This document shows positions 33,306 through 45,894 of a stretch of DNA of 64,000 nt, piece after piece (position 1 is the stretch's first letter; each line of letters begins with the position of its first letter). A model generated the notes under the pieces. That model searched no databases. It was given only the letters and a program-made list of their open reading frames with translations, and was not told where the DNA came from. The translations under genes were made by a program, and so were the position numbers. This stretch comes from Sinotaia quadrata (Eukaryota > Mollusca > Gastropoda > Architaenioglossa > Viviparidae), in assembly GCA_028829895.1 (NCBI GenBank), contig CM054183.1, positions 71,953,071-72,017,070 of the forward strand. The letters are read 5' to 3'.

Positions 33306-36300
33306 GTGAATCTTATAATTATTTGCTTATAATAGTACATATATTTTTCTTTCTTGCTTACATTTATTGCAGAGCATTCCTGCTTTCCAACTCATTATTA
33401 TCTGCATAATTCCAAAGATGATTAACTTGGGAAGAAAATAACCTTTAGTGAATTATAATAAATAAATAAATATAATAAATAAGCAGTAAATAAATAATAG
33501 AATAATATACATTGTACTGATAAATTTCTACTGTCTGGTTATGCAATACAAAAACCAAATTCTGTTTATTGGCATTTGTAACTATATTATTAGCAATTTT
33601 CATTGGTTTAAAGTAAAACTATTATCAGCCAGAAGGTAAATAGAACAGCTTTCATGATAATAAAAAATATGTAAACTGTTTTTTTCTTTGAGTCTTTTTT
33701 AAAAAATAATATATGCATGCACACACATATATTTTGTAAGAATCAGGATACCATCTCCAAAACACACACATACGCTTTAAAAAAATCTGGGTTCTACCTC
33801 CCAAATCCTGGAGCCTATATATATTTGTGTATATATAAATTATTGTATAATGATTTCGAAGATGTATTAAAATATTACCTCTTACATTATTTATCACTCT
33901 CTCTGGAGCCCATGTGCAAACCTTTGTGGCTATTGAAATACCACTGCCTTATATTTTCATTTTGTTCATGCACATTTGCAACATTATTGAAATTGCATAA
34001 TCTCTTGACTTATCTTTCTGCAGACTAATCTATTCTGTAAGGCAAAGTTCATTAGCATATGCTCATAATTTAAAGTCACAAACTTTTAAGATTGCATAAT
34101 CTATTTCTCTTATAAAAGCACTTTTAAATTTTATTGCACACCATTATATTCTTTAAGGGAAGGTTCACTTTGATTTGCTGTGGACTCTCTTCATTTAAAA
34201 AACAAAAAACAAAATAAAACTTTTCAAACACTGATAATTATTTGGTGTGGCTGATGTAAGCAGATGTTCAGTTTGGAAATTCCTGAAATATAAGAAATCA
34301 TTAGCTGAAAAAATTTTTGAAAAAGCTATACTACTTAAAGAAGAAATGTTAGACATTTCACTCTTCTTACTATACCATTTCTGTTTGCTGCTAAAACTAT
34401 AAAGTTTATATATTTATATTTTTTTTCTTAAAATTCACCAGAAAGAAATGAAGTCATCAAGATAATGGCAGTTTTAGATCTACCAAATTTGTCTGAAAAT
34501 AAAAGGCTGCTTACATTCTCCAAAGATCATATAACAACAACTGTGGATTTCTTGTTTTTAAACCATCATAGCTATCATATTTCATTGACAAGGTTTTATT
34601 ATGTAATTTCTAATCATGATGAGTATTTGTTTGAAGCATTTTTTTGAACTGAAATGTTTGAAAAATAAAGTCAAAAATGGGAAGTATCACAGACATGTTT
34701 TAGTGTTTTGGGGTTTAAAAAATTTCTTTAAAATGAAACCTTTTGAACATATTGTTTTGTTGCATTTTTGAAAATTGGAATGTTCAGTGAACATTTGTTA
34801 CATTGTAAATGAACCTAAAATAGAGACTTATATTTGTCATTATCTGATTCACTGATCTCCTAAGTTATGCCCAGACATAGGCTACATTCTGGAATGTAAA
34901 CAATATTAAATGTTCACAACTTTATGATAGATAAGAGTACTTTCTTTTATTGACGCTAGTTATTATTTAATTCTCTATTTCACAGAATTTGTTCTTCATT
35001 CAAAGGTTTGCAAATTTTGATAATAAGGATAGCTGTCTCTTACATTGCCATTCTATTTAAGATTCTAACTCATATGTGATTGAAATTCTATGAAGAATTT
35101 AATGAATAAAGAATTTATGTTCTGCACATTTATATGGCTGCAAACGTTAAATTCAAATAGGCACATAAAATTGACCAGAAACTTTTTTTTTGTTTATTTT
35201 CAAGTGTCAGTTATTTTATTTATATAATTATTAAAAGTAGTTTCCTCCAAATAAACTTATTCATATTTATTCCACTCACCTAAAAGGGGTGAAAGTTTTA
35301 TGAATTTATATGAAATACTATAAAAGGTTATTTCATTTCAAAGTTGGTAAGTGTGTTGGTATGCATTGCACAGACAGCCCTACCAACAAGAATTCTGTTT
35401 CCTTCTACCAATTTGTTTGCAACAAAAACATAAATGTAACATCATCAATTAGGAGAAAGCCTCCAGCTTACACCAATTTTGCAAAAATAAATATAACAAA
35501 TTTCATATTTTCTAACTTTATATTCTGATGGCCATTGGAGAAAATTTGTGTCTTTATTTTCTATAGTACTAATGTATGTTATGTACATCAGTCTGCTTAG
35601 TGTGTGTGGGTGTTACATTCTGGCATTTGTTTAAAGAGGATTTTAAGATTCTTACTTTTAACGTTACACCTACACTGACGACAGACTAGTTTGCCAGACT
35701 CACCTTTCACTCTCCTCAAATTAATTTTCTTGGTTAGATATAATTGTAGTGACAGATGAGTCTGTGTAATAGTGCGTGAATTGGGCATACAAATCATTCG
35801 TTCTGACTCCGCCCCCAGCCCAATTCTCTTTTGGTCTTCCCCTTGCTAATTATTAGTCAACTCCTGTTAATTTGGATAACAAAAATATAAAATTTTAATA
35901 TTTAACAAAATCAATGCATACAAATATGAAGGTCATTCGGACTACCTATTCTATCTTTGAATGTTTATAAAGATCGTAACACAAATTTCTTATCTCAGAG
36001 TTTGTCAGACGCCCACTTATCTGTATAATTAGTTGATGGGAGGATCCTTGAATAACACACACATCAACAGTCCGTCGTTGAATATTTTGGCCAACTTTGG
36101 ACTTCACACAACTCATCATGCACCTTGGCATTAGGTTATTAGATTAATAGCCATAGAACTTGGCATCAACTGAAATGCCAAACTGAAACGCCAACTGGAA
36201 TTCCAAACTGAATTCCCAAACTGGAAAATCCAAAACTCCTAAACCCGCTTTGAAACAATAATAATTATTTCCATGAGTGATGAACCTATATTTCACCGAT

Positions 36301-36659
36301 CCATACATAGTGACAACAGACAATAGGTGTCATATTACAAGTGACCTCACCTCATATTTTTACAATAAAATTGAAAATGGTTAAACCACGCACATTTGTG
36401 TTACAATTAGAATAAAATTTTGTCACGCACATGTGGGTTATGATTATTACATTTAAACAAAATGTTTCGAACGCGCAAAGCATTTTACAATTGTCAAATT
36501 AATATTTACTTCAATGGAGATAAAATAACATACCACAACATTGTTATACATCTCGATAAATTATTACAGTTAAGGAACACATGTTAACTTGGTCACCCTA
36601 TTCTCTGGCCACATGTCAGGAGAAAATAGCAACAAATTCATATCAATCCCCCCAAAAAC

Positions 36660-36827
36660 GGGGGGTGCACAAACCGTGGGCCGCATGAAGACTTTAGGAT
36701 GTTACCATTATTACGAATGTAGAACACATTATTTCATTATTTGTGTTGTTTTTTTCTGACTTGCGGTCCTCCAAGCACTATCAATTGGAAATTTGGCCCT
36801 CTCGTCTAAAAAGTTTGTACACCCCTG
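36660..36827 (-). mobile_element. Miniature hAT element related to the 13939-16461 element
   Basis: Read on the minus strand it begins CAGGGGTGTACAAACTTTTT and continues through CCAATTGATAGTGC and CCGCAAGTCAGA, matching the left end of the larger hAT element. It then joins GGTAACATCCTAAAGTCTTC and ends GGTTTGTGCACCCC, matching the larger element's right end. It therefore lacks the whole transposase region. No 8-bp duplication remains, and the right terminus is altered by a G run. It is an old non-autonomous copy in the opposite orientation. Confidence 0.88.
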
Positions 36828-37444
36828 AAATAAAATATACAAGATCACGCTACAACATTCTTAATAAAATACAGTTAATAAGGATTAAGAAATCGATGTG
36901 TTACCTTGTCTGAACATTCGGCACGGAATAGATGCAGCCTCTGTGAGTTTAGGCAAAGTTTTGTTGTGAACAAATTCCTAAATCGGGTCTCACACTATTT
37001 ATGCACATCTATGAATCAGCGGGCAGGAAAACTCCATCAGTCAAGGTTATCAAAATCGGGTTTGAACAATACCTCCCTCCCTACAATCGTTCGAGCTTAG
37101 TATGTAATCTGTTTATAGTGACCGACATCCCTTTTAACATGCATTGCCAACATAAAGAAATGTATAATACAAAAGATGAAAACATCAAAAGGCTTAATAA
37201 ATGATTGAAGATAAAACTGTTGTTAGTAAGACAGGCATAATTTGCCCATTACCCCATGACAGTTGGTTTCCATATTCTAAAAGAAAGTTATATATTGTTT
37301 ATTATACCTCTTGAACCTCACAGTTGTTTCTGACCATGCCCCTTTGCAAACATGCACTGGTTTAATAATAATAATAAAAAACATATTTATATATCTCCTT
37401 AGTCATCTCCATTTTTGTTTCTTCATTCAAAATTGGAAAAACCT

Positions 37445-37925
37445 AGTTCTTAAATGGTAAATGATTCATATAAATATAGTGGTGGTAATATTGATGGTGT
37501 GGAGATATAATCCGAAGTTATTTCTTTACATATAATAATGGTAATAGTTATGTTTCTTGGATAATACAAATGTTATGAAATGATGATATGGATATAGTAG
37601 TGGTAATATGATTTTTTAGAGGTATAATAATAAAGAAGTAATTTCTTAATATAAATTTAATGGTAATATTTCATTGGTAATTTAATGTTCTAAGTTCATA
37701 TTACAGATATAGTAGTGGCATTATGGATGCTGTCAAGAGATAATTTAAAAAAAAAAAATAATACTTTTTGGGCAGTATAAGTGTTGTAAATACATACCTT
37801 GAATAGAGTAATGGTAATACTAGTGTTGTAGAGATGTAATAAAGGAGTAATTTCATTTACAGATATAGTGATAGTAGTAATAATAGTGTTGTAGAGATGT
37901 AACACAGAGATAATTTCAATCATAG
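37445..37925 (+). repeat. Diverged AT-rich tandem repeat reaching the exon h acceptor
   Basis: Blocks resembling ATATAGTAGTGGTAATA, then GTTGTAGAGATGTAAT, then GTAATTTC-TTTACAG recur at least five times with unequal spacing. The last unit merges into the true acceptor (TTTCAATCATAG), and the preceding unit carries a better-looking TTTCATTTACAG about 60 bases upstream. The splice site thus appears embedded in a repeat unit. Confidence 0.6.
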
Positions 37926-38174
37926 ATGGAGGAGGAACGAGCAGCACTCAATCATGAAGAAACTGACCGGTGGAAAACATTGCAAGAACGACAGCATCGG
38001 GATCTGGAAGATTTTGATGTAGAGACCACAGCTATGGGTATGAATGCTGCAGAAGTAGTTGCCGCCTCACAGGAACCAATGCAAGATGATGATCAGTTAT
38101 CTGTCAAAGGGTCTACTCTTTCCCTTTCTGCAAGCAGCAGTACCAACTCTTTCTCCTCTCACACACCATTATAA
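37926..38174 (+). CDS. TAOK: TAO kinase terminal exon h and stop codon
   Basis: The exon encodes 82 residues and TAA. MEEERAALNHEETDRWKTLQ and ERQHRDLEDFDVETTAMGM correspond to the EE(E/M)-AL-x-ER-RI--L-ERQ-REI--FD-E(S/T)-MG segment that closes the conserved part of TAO kinases. After it comes a divergent acidic then Ser-rich tail (STLSLSASSSTNSFSSHTPL) much shorter than the Pro/Gly-rich tails of vertebrate TAOK1/2. The last three residues, T-P-L, satisfy the loose class I PDZ-ligand pattern (S/T-x-hydrophobic). The acceptor is AATCATAG ending at 37925. Confidence 0.94.
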   Translation: MEEERAALNHEETDRWKTLQERQHRDLEDFDVETTAMGMNAAEVVAASQEPMQDDDQLSVKGSTLSLSASSSTNSFSSHTPL

Positions 38175-38577
38175 CCTCTGTACTTTGCCCTGACCTTGTC
38201 AGCTTCTAGAGTTGCTTCCCCTTGATCTAACTTATAGCCCATGGCTAGATATTTTTTTTGAAAAGAAAGATTTTCTCTTGTTTAGATTTAAACTGAAAGG
38301 GGCCTTGACCTGCATCTTAGTCAGATGGATGTTGCAAATGGGAAGTGTTCATTGTCCTCTGCTCAATGACTGGATGTATTGAGAAAACAGTGCTTGCTGT
38401 ATATCTGTGATCTAATGCAGGGACTCGGGTATGTCTGGAATTCACAGTATCTCATTGTTTCTTGCCCTCATCTGTTCAATGCAACAGTCCCAGCTGTTCT
38501 TTTACATCATGAAGAAATGGTGCAGGGATGCTGTTCACTTGGGCCGATTCTGATCAAAGGATTTTTGCTGTCAGTAG

Positions 38578-38578
<1 letters not shown>

Positions 38579-38612
<34 letters not shown>
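38579..38612 (+). repeat. (TG)n microsatellite in the probable 3' UTR
   Basis: Uninterrupted TG repeat of about 17 units, 405 bases after the TAO kinase stop codon. As RNA it is a GU-rich element of the kind recognised by CELF/TDP-43-type proteins. Confidence 0.95.
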
Positions 38613-38615
<3 letters not shown>

Positions 38616-39926
38616 CCTTTTTTTATTTAAAAAGCAGCTGGATATTACAAAATTTAAATACCTGCCTGAATTTTTAATAGAATTATTTCTGAAGATGGAA
38701 AAAAGACATTTACAAAATTTATTTCCTTTTCTCAACTATCAGAAGTTATAATTACACCACATTTAGTCATTTTAATAATACTATAATCAGAATGTGTATA
38801 AGATAATGTATAGAGTCTTTATCAGAAACAGGAGAAATTTGATTGACTGCAACACTGTTTTGGATAATTAGAATATAAGACCAGCACATTTGCACACCTC
38901 TATAAATGGTGCACATTGGATACTATTGCATTACAAGGTCGAGCTTGTATTACTGAAAATGAATGGAAGGGAAGACAAAAGCCAGCAGGTTATTTAAAAG
39001 GTTGAGCAAGAACAATGTTTGCAAATTTGTTGCACTTCATATGTCTGCAGGTGCAGTTGTTTTCTTGTTGTGGCAAGGGGGAATTACTAAAATCAAGAGG
39101 CCTTTGGTGCTGTTGGAAAATATGATTACCAGTTATTTGCATCATTTCTTGAGAGTGGATAGAATGCCACTCTAGTACAGGTTCTTTGTGCTGACAATGT
39201 TTTTTATGTAATGTCCATAGCCACAGCACACCCAGTACATCTAAATGTAATTTATTGGACATTTACTGCTGCAAGCAAGATAAAGAAGTATTACTAAAAA
39301 AGTGGATACTATCATGCATTTCAATGTGTCCTTTGAGAGCTGTATTGAAGACCACAAAACAGACAATAAAAATTGTGTCCTTATGTAATGGTGTTTACAA
39401 ATCTTCCATATAGCTCATCACACAAAATTGTGCAGAAACCATGTGAAAAAAATGGGTCTGCAGTCTTGGCCTTGTACAGTCAGATTTTCTTTCAAGTAAA
39501 GTGCAGAGTTTTGTGCTAAAACAGTAACAGAAACAAAGTCATAATCTTAAAAATCACAGGCTTTTATAAGTGTGAAATAAAAAACAAAAAGTAAGTAATT
39601 TCTCTTATGTGCTTAGATTTGAACGTATAGAGAACTGAGAAGAAAGCTCTTTTGCTACTTTTGTGCATGTTGAATTGCTGTGGTGTACTTGTTCTACTAA
39701 TGTTACGAGTGATTGAAGTAGAATTGAAAGATGGTGGATGTGAACTAGTTTGCACTTGGATCCTGTTTGATAATCACTGACAATAATACAAGATGATTGA
39801 GTGCTCACTTTGAATTAATAAATACTCTTTCTCTATTTCTTTTATTTTTAAAGTACATCTAGAATTTAGTATATCAGCATTAAAATAAAGGTGGGTGACT
39901 ATTCACAGTAATCTCTTGATCATTAG

Positions 39927-40029
39927 GCTCAATTATTAAAAAAATATTAATTATTTAATTTTAATTATTAAAAATTGAGCATTTAGGCTTAATTATTAAA
40001 AAATATTAATTATTTAATTTTAATTATTA
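39927..40029 (+). repeat. AT-rich duplicate with imperfect hairpin
   Basis: GCTCAATTATT at 39927 is mirrored by the complementary AAAATTGAGC ending at 39980, an imperfect palindrome of 54 bases. Most of this palindrome is then repeated directly from about 39986, without the closing GAGC. The sequence is almost entirely A and T apart from the GCTC/GAGC ends. Confidence 0.7.
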
Positions 40030-42924
40030 AAGAAATGCAACCTTCTCTGTATTTTTTAAATTTATATAAAGTATTATATGGAAAATGGCTTTGCTTACAT
40101 AACACCATTTAATTCTTAGGTAATCTTTTTCTCTTTTTTACTGCAGATGTCAGGATTAATATAATAGCATTAATATGACAATAGCTTCCCACCTCCCCCA
40201 CCACTCCCCAAGGAAGCTGACTGTGATCATTTTAAAATGTGCAAGAAAAGAAAGTTTTCTTTCAACTGTATGGAGAAAATATAATTTATAAATAGTGATA
40301 ATATAAAGTCATTATGACCTGATGTCAAAAGGTTGATAGTAGTATCATTTAAGCTGAATATACTTAATACTTGAGTTTGCTTCATGGATTTCAATTTTAA
40401 ATTTAAATTAATCTCATTGAGGACAGTTTGCATGGTTGTCTTTTAGTTGTTACTTTTAGCATTCAAAGATATATAAACACACATACTTCCTTAACAACTT
40501 ATTATTATCATTAACCAACATGAAAAATATATACCTTTTTAACTATCCAGGTATGTTTCTGCAAATCCTTTTGGATGAAAGCATCCAGATATTCAAAAGC
40601 AATATCTTTTTCTTGCATATTCATTTGTTTTGAACATATCTGGCCCTTCAAGTTTGTTCCCAAATTGTTACATATATAAGAGAGTAGCAGTTCTTTCTTT
40701 TCTTTCTAATTCTATATAATTGTATCTTGCAGTATAATCTGTATCTCATCATTGAAATCTTTTTATTTTTCTCATTTCAATCATTATTCATGCTTTTATT
40801 TTCTGCAAATATAACTTCTCAATGCTAGAAATAGTTGAAGGATTTTAAATTGAAATTAATGGAAATGTATTTTTGCTATTCAAATTTTCACCTAAAAATA
40901 TTTTAATTGGAATTAATTAATTCAGACAACGAGAAATATATGTGCAGTTTTATATAATATATTCATGCAGCAAATATAGATGTATGTATATATGTGTCTC
41001 TACACTTACAGTACATACATTTCAGTACAGTCTAAAAAGTTCAAGTCCTGTCAGTTCAAGGTTCCATTTAGTCCAAAGTGCATAAGTGAGGTGCACACAT
41101 CATTATGTGTGCATGTGGCTTTTAGGTTTTGTGTTATTTAAGTAGATTTTTTTTTTTTTAAGTATTATATTTTACTTTTATTACATAATTAAGTTTTTGT
41201 AACATACCATGAGTGCTAAAATTAAGAGAGCACATTTTGATGGGAACTAAGTTTGATGTTATAAAAAGGCTGGATAAAGAAGAAAATTAGTATTTTCCCA
41301 TTTATTCATTTGAAGCATCCTTGGTCCTGTTCTCCTAAACTGGCAAGCTGCTGTCCATATATATATATATTGAAGCAACATGTATACCTAGAGTTATTGA
41401 TCAAAATAGTGTTTATTTTACTCATTTGACCCTTGATCCAAACATATACCCTTTTTTAATTAAGACAGAAAAAGGTTTAAATAAATGAGCAATGGACACA
41501 TAATTTTGATTTGAAAAAGAAAAATGTTTAGCATTTCTGCTAATTCCTTGTCCAAAGATATGAAGAGCCTTATGTCCTGAATATATATTGTCAATAGCAT
41601 TATGTATATAGTTAATATAAATTGCTATTGACTGCATCAATTCAACTAGTTATTATAACATAGGTATAAACCAGAGAGAACTTAAACACAAGTGAAAACA
41701 TCCCATACTTATCTCCTCCCACCATTTGAATATTTGGGAAAGGTAAAATACTTTGGTTGAAACTTGTCCTAAAAAATTACTTATTCTCTTTTCAAGATGA
41801 TGAGTGGGATGCAACTCTTATTGGCAATAAGTGATTCATAAAGTTCTTTTTTTAATGAATTTGAAATTACAAGTTCAATATATATACACACAGTCATAAT
41901 TTATATTTCATATCCATACAACATGAATTTTCTTGTTGCATTGTATGTTTCTTTTAATAATGCTTTTTATCATGCATGTAATGAGTCACTTTCTGATGCA
42001 TTTTGCACAAAGTGGTGTACATAACAAATCAGTTCTATTCCTGACACTAAGGCTCAGGAATTTAAATGCATATTCTCTTACGAATATGTAAGTGAAAATG
42101 ATGGTCCATGAAGCAAGACAAATGCAAATGAGGTAGATAAAGGCAAAAGCACGAGATTTGACAACATAATAGCATACACAATTAAATGGAAATCACTTGT
42201 GTAAGGTGAAGCAAACATTAGCTGAAAACTTCAAATTATTTTTTTTTGTAAGTAATTTTATTTTGAAATTGAAAATAAACACTATGCAATGCATTGCCTT
42301 TATTGGATATAAATTAGAATAAGCTGAAATGACATTGTATAAATGCAGAACCCATCGGTATGTGTATAGGTTTAGCTAAGTGCTTTCAAAATATATGTAT
42401 ATATGCTGTGTTATATTTAACTGTATGCAGTATTCAGTGACAGTTTTATTATGTTTATAGTTAAACAGTCAGTAAATGAAATCGCAACACAGCACATGGC
42501 TGATTAAGGGCTTAGGTATCAATCTTCTCTAGTGAGAAGATTAAGTGCTTTCATCTTTTTAGATCTGGTGAAACTTTGACAGATCAAGGGAAAAGGGTCT
42601 GTTGTTAGGGACTCCTTTGATTAGTGATAAAGCAGTACTATTTTCACCCTCACTATGCAAGTAATTTAAATATTTCTTTCATTAAATTGAAATATTGCTG
42701 TTTTTCTTAGAGGAAATCAGTTATTGTTGATATAATCTACTCATACGGGTAATCGTCCTAGCTCTAACCAGAAGATTGATTCTTTTTCTAAAAAGAGATT
42801 AATACATCCCTTTTTAACTTGTAGCTTACTAAAACTTAATAAAATTCTTAACAGCACATCACAGACAGCACTATAGTAAAAATAAATATATTCATAAGTA
42901 TTTTTTTGACAGAGAGCACCATGC

Positions 42925-43230
42925 AGATGGTAAAGTACTCAAACAGTCATAAATTAGTATATTAAAAAGCCATATAAGTATATAAATTATAATATAGTAA
43001 AGTACTGAAACAGTCATAAATTAGGATATTAAATATATAAATTATAATATGGTAAAGTACTGAAACAGTCATGAATTAGGATATTAAATATATAAATTAT
43101 ATGGTAAAGTACCGAAAGAGTCATAAATTAGGATATTAAATATATAAATTATAATATGGTAAAGTACTGAAACAGTCATAAATTAGGATATTAAAAAGCC
43201 ATATAAGTATATAAATTATAATATGTTTAC
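42925..43230 (+). repeat. AT-rich tandem repeat, about five units
   Basis: Units resembling GGTAAAGTACTGAAACAGTC then ATAAATTAGGATATTAAA then TATATAAATTATAATAT recur about five times. First and last units carry an extra AAAGCCATATAAGTA segment that the three middle units lack, giving two unit lengths (about 58 and 75 bases). Confidence 0.9.
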
Positions 43231-45894
43231 AAACTGAGTTAGGTAGACAGTGGTGTACTGATAACAATTTTAAATTGTTAAATGAATAAGTCATATAAAA
43301 TGTACACTTAATTTTAGTAAATTTATTAAGCATGCCATAATAATTGTGGTATTTAATTTTTCATGACATGGTTGTAAACCAGTTCTACTTAATTTTCTTT
43401 ATAAATTAAGGATAGTAACATTACAAAACTAATCTCATTGATCATGGCATGTTAGCTTCTTTGTCCTCAGTTAATCCTACCATTGAAAATGTATGAAGTT
43501 TTTAAAATTTTACAAATAGTAGTAAGTTATGCAAAATGAGAAATGGATCCTGGCCATTTTTCATTGACGACACAGTCACGTAAAGTTCATGCTTTTCTCG
43601 ATTCCAAATATCATTTTGACAAAAATTACAACAGAAACTGGCTTAAAAAATAAAATGGTTTATTTTGGGGTTTGTTGTTGTTATAGCTCACAAGAATAAC
43701 ACAATACATGCCACCCCCCAAAAAACTGAGTTTGATAGATAAAAAGTTTATGACACCTTTCCATAGAACAGAGATTAAAATACAAATCATTGCATGCTGT
43801 ATAATATAAATGGTGTATTTAAAAAAAAGAAAAACATCAAATCACTCTAATGTAGTCTTTCTCAACTGGTGGAGAAACCCTGCTCTAATGAATCTAAACA
43901 TTTGTTATCAGAAGCAATATTGGGTTATAAGTTTTGATAGAAAATTTTAATTAAGTTAGTTTTTATTTTTAAGTTTCCTGTAGGATGTTATTCATGACAT
44001 GAAGTGCTATCTTCATTTTTTTCTTTTAATTTTAATAAACATTTACCAAAAAATCTTGGAAATTTAAAAATAAAATCCTTGTCAACTGAGTTTTCTAGTC
44101 ACAATAAATATATGAAGATTTTTTTTCTTATATCCATCCTCAAGCTACTGATGATGTCAAAGCTGTCACAATTGTTGTTTCGTTAACTTCAGTACCCCAT
44201 AGGAACTGCAATAAACTTTTCATCCTTGCAGGATGAAAATAACACTGCAAGTGATGAAGCAGTATTTCTCAAACTGGCATACTTCTTTCACCAAGTTGAA
44301 AATGATGGAATATTAGATGTGAGTGTTAAAGTTAAAGCAGACATTGCAAAGTATGAAAATGGCCTTACTATAGGTGAATGAGATAGCCTTTTGGGGAAAT
44401 GGCTGCGCAAAGGTACTTACTTACTTACAAGTTTTGATCCCTTAATATAATTAAAGTACCTTTACTCTCAGGCTTATTGATTTTGTAATTATACATTGCT
44501 ATGCTTTCACAGAGTGAAATGTCATTGATTTTGTCATTATCCTGATAAAGAGATACACTGATTGTTAATAAAGTACAGTGTGGCAGATCATTAACCATAA
44601 ATTTAAAGAATTTTATCAGTCCAGGAAGGAACATTAGGTGAAAAATAACAGCAGTCTGAGTGAATCATAGGTATTCAAGAATCACAGTTCTTGATAAACT
44701 AGATGGTGTTAATAAATGTAAAGGGGTTAAAATTGTTGTGTCTAGATTTTGATCATACTTTTACTGTTGCATACCTTAATACACTAGAATCAAGATAGGC
44801 TATACAACATCATGCTATTCTATAAGGGAGCTCACTAGTAACCCTAAAGCTATGAAAATAGTACGTTACACAAGGGGTGCTCACATTAAAAGTGCATGCA
44901 CACAGGCATGGCTTATGCATCGCTGTGATCTTGAACAACAAACTGGTGTTTTCATTGAGATTATGTTTCTAATTCTGGGTATTAGATTTTAGGCTGTAGT
45001 AAATTTTGGTGGGTGGTTAACTCTCATTTTTGCAATGCCTCCTCAAACGAGATCAAACCTTAATTTAGTCTCAGCGAAAGCAAAGAAAAACCAACTTATG
45101 GAACTCACGGAATATTGTCTATTATAGTTCTTACCTGGCGATTAAAAAAAAATGTTATTGTACTAACATAATTTTATTAACATATTCTGAAAACTGCCAG
45201 TTATTTGAGCAAAGTTGCAGGCAAATATCTTCTGAATAATAAAAAGTAAAGTATTTCCATGTGGATAGAAGGCAAGATTCAAAGTTTCTAATAAACTTGT
45301 TTGGTTTAAAAAAGTGAAATATTTCCATTATGATGGAAAGTTCTTGATAAACTTGCTTGGTGTTAATAATTGTACATTTTAGACATTAAAGAAAAATTAA
45401 ATGGTATTTGTGCCATTATTGCAAACAACATGTCATCATTGGAAGTGTTTAGCATGCCATTTGAAAAAGGCAGACTTGATATAATTAATTATCTATTTAC
45501 CTTATTTAATGGATGTAAAAAGAAAAAGATTTATTGGTTTATTCAAACCACAATATTATAGATCTTTCTTGGTTTATTCTCAACCCTGGTCCCCAAATTT
45601 AACCCAGTTTTCACCATATGATCTAAATTTGACGGATTTTAATTAAAATGCCATGAAGTTTTTCAAGAACATATGTCAAATGAAGATTTTTTTTTTATTC
45701 TAAACTATTTAAAATAGACTTTGCATGCTTAATGCATACATGATTAAATATAAAAAATGGTTGCAATAGATGTGTGAAGACCTTTTGACATCAAGTCATA
45801 TATACTAATATAGTTGTGTGTGTGTGTATGTATGATTGGATCCATGTTTTTATAATTAGGTTAATTAATAATAGCTAGCTATTTGATTCTTTTA

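Larger units (their letters stand above)
33306..37925 (+). other. Last coding intron, between exons g and h
   Basis: The intron contains AATAAATAAATA low complexity near 33457-33500, a short 13-bp-like repeat (CCAAACTGGAATT pattern) at about 36150-36240, a miniature hAT element (36660-36827) and a diverged AT-rich tandem repeat (37445-37925) running to the acceptor. The 35590-37100 part is less AT-rich and may include further unrecognised mobile DNA; its small open frames (35597-35797 minus, 36906-37100 plus) have no recognised features. The acceptor is AATCATAG ending at 37925. Confidence 0.6.
2437..38174 (+). other. TAOK: TAO-type serine/threonine kinase gene, 3' half (eight exons)
   Basis: This is the span of the gene body. 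Joining 2437-2607, 10436-10570, 12689-12817, 22147-22344, 28015-28254, 31372-31584, 33123-33305 and 37926-38174 gives a continuous 505-residue reading frame ending in TAA. The order of conserved blocks (FATIRTTS, RLRKQHQKEL, STPKKDRED, RHHESTQDLEYKQL, KQYKALK-like, [32 protein letters not shown]-like) matches the long coiled-coil C-terminal region of TAO kinases. TAO kinases are Ste20-family kinases acting upstream of p38/JNK and Hippo signalling and on microtubules. The N-terminal kinase domain is outside the window. All seven introns are phase 0. Other Ste20 subfamilies lack this coiled-coil region, so the subfamily call is strong, but the paralogue number cannot be assigned. Confidence 0.92.
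38175..40100 (+). other. Probable proximal 3' UTR of the TAO kinase gene
   Basis: Noncoding sequence directly after the stop. It has a (TG)n run at 38579-38612 and AATAAA motifs at 39365-39370 and 39884-39889. The second is followed by a GT-rich stretch (GGTGGGTGAC), a reasonable cleavage-site context. A palindromic AT-rich stretch lies at 39927-39980. No open frame here has a recognised feature. The true transcript end cannot be set from sequence alone. Confidence 0.5.

Noticed and set aside
43850..44290. Sequences resembling hAT ends (TTTCTCAACTGG, TTTCTCAAACTGG)
   Set aside because: No matching opposite terminus or 8-bp duplication could be paired with confidence.
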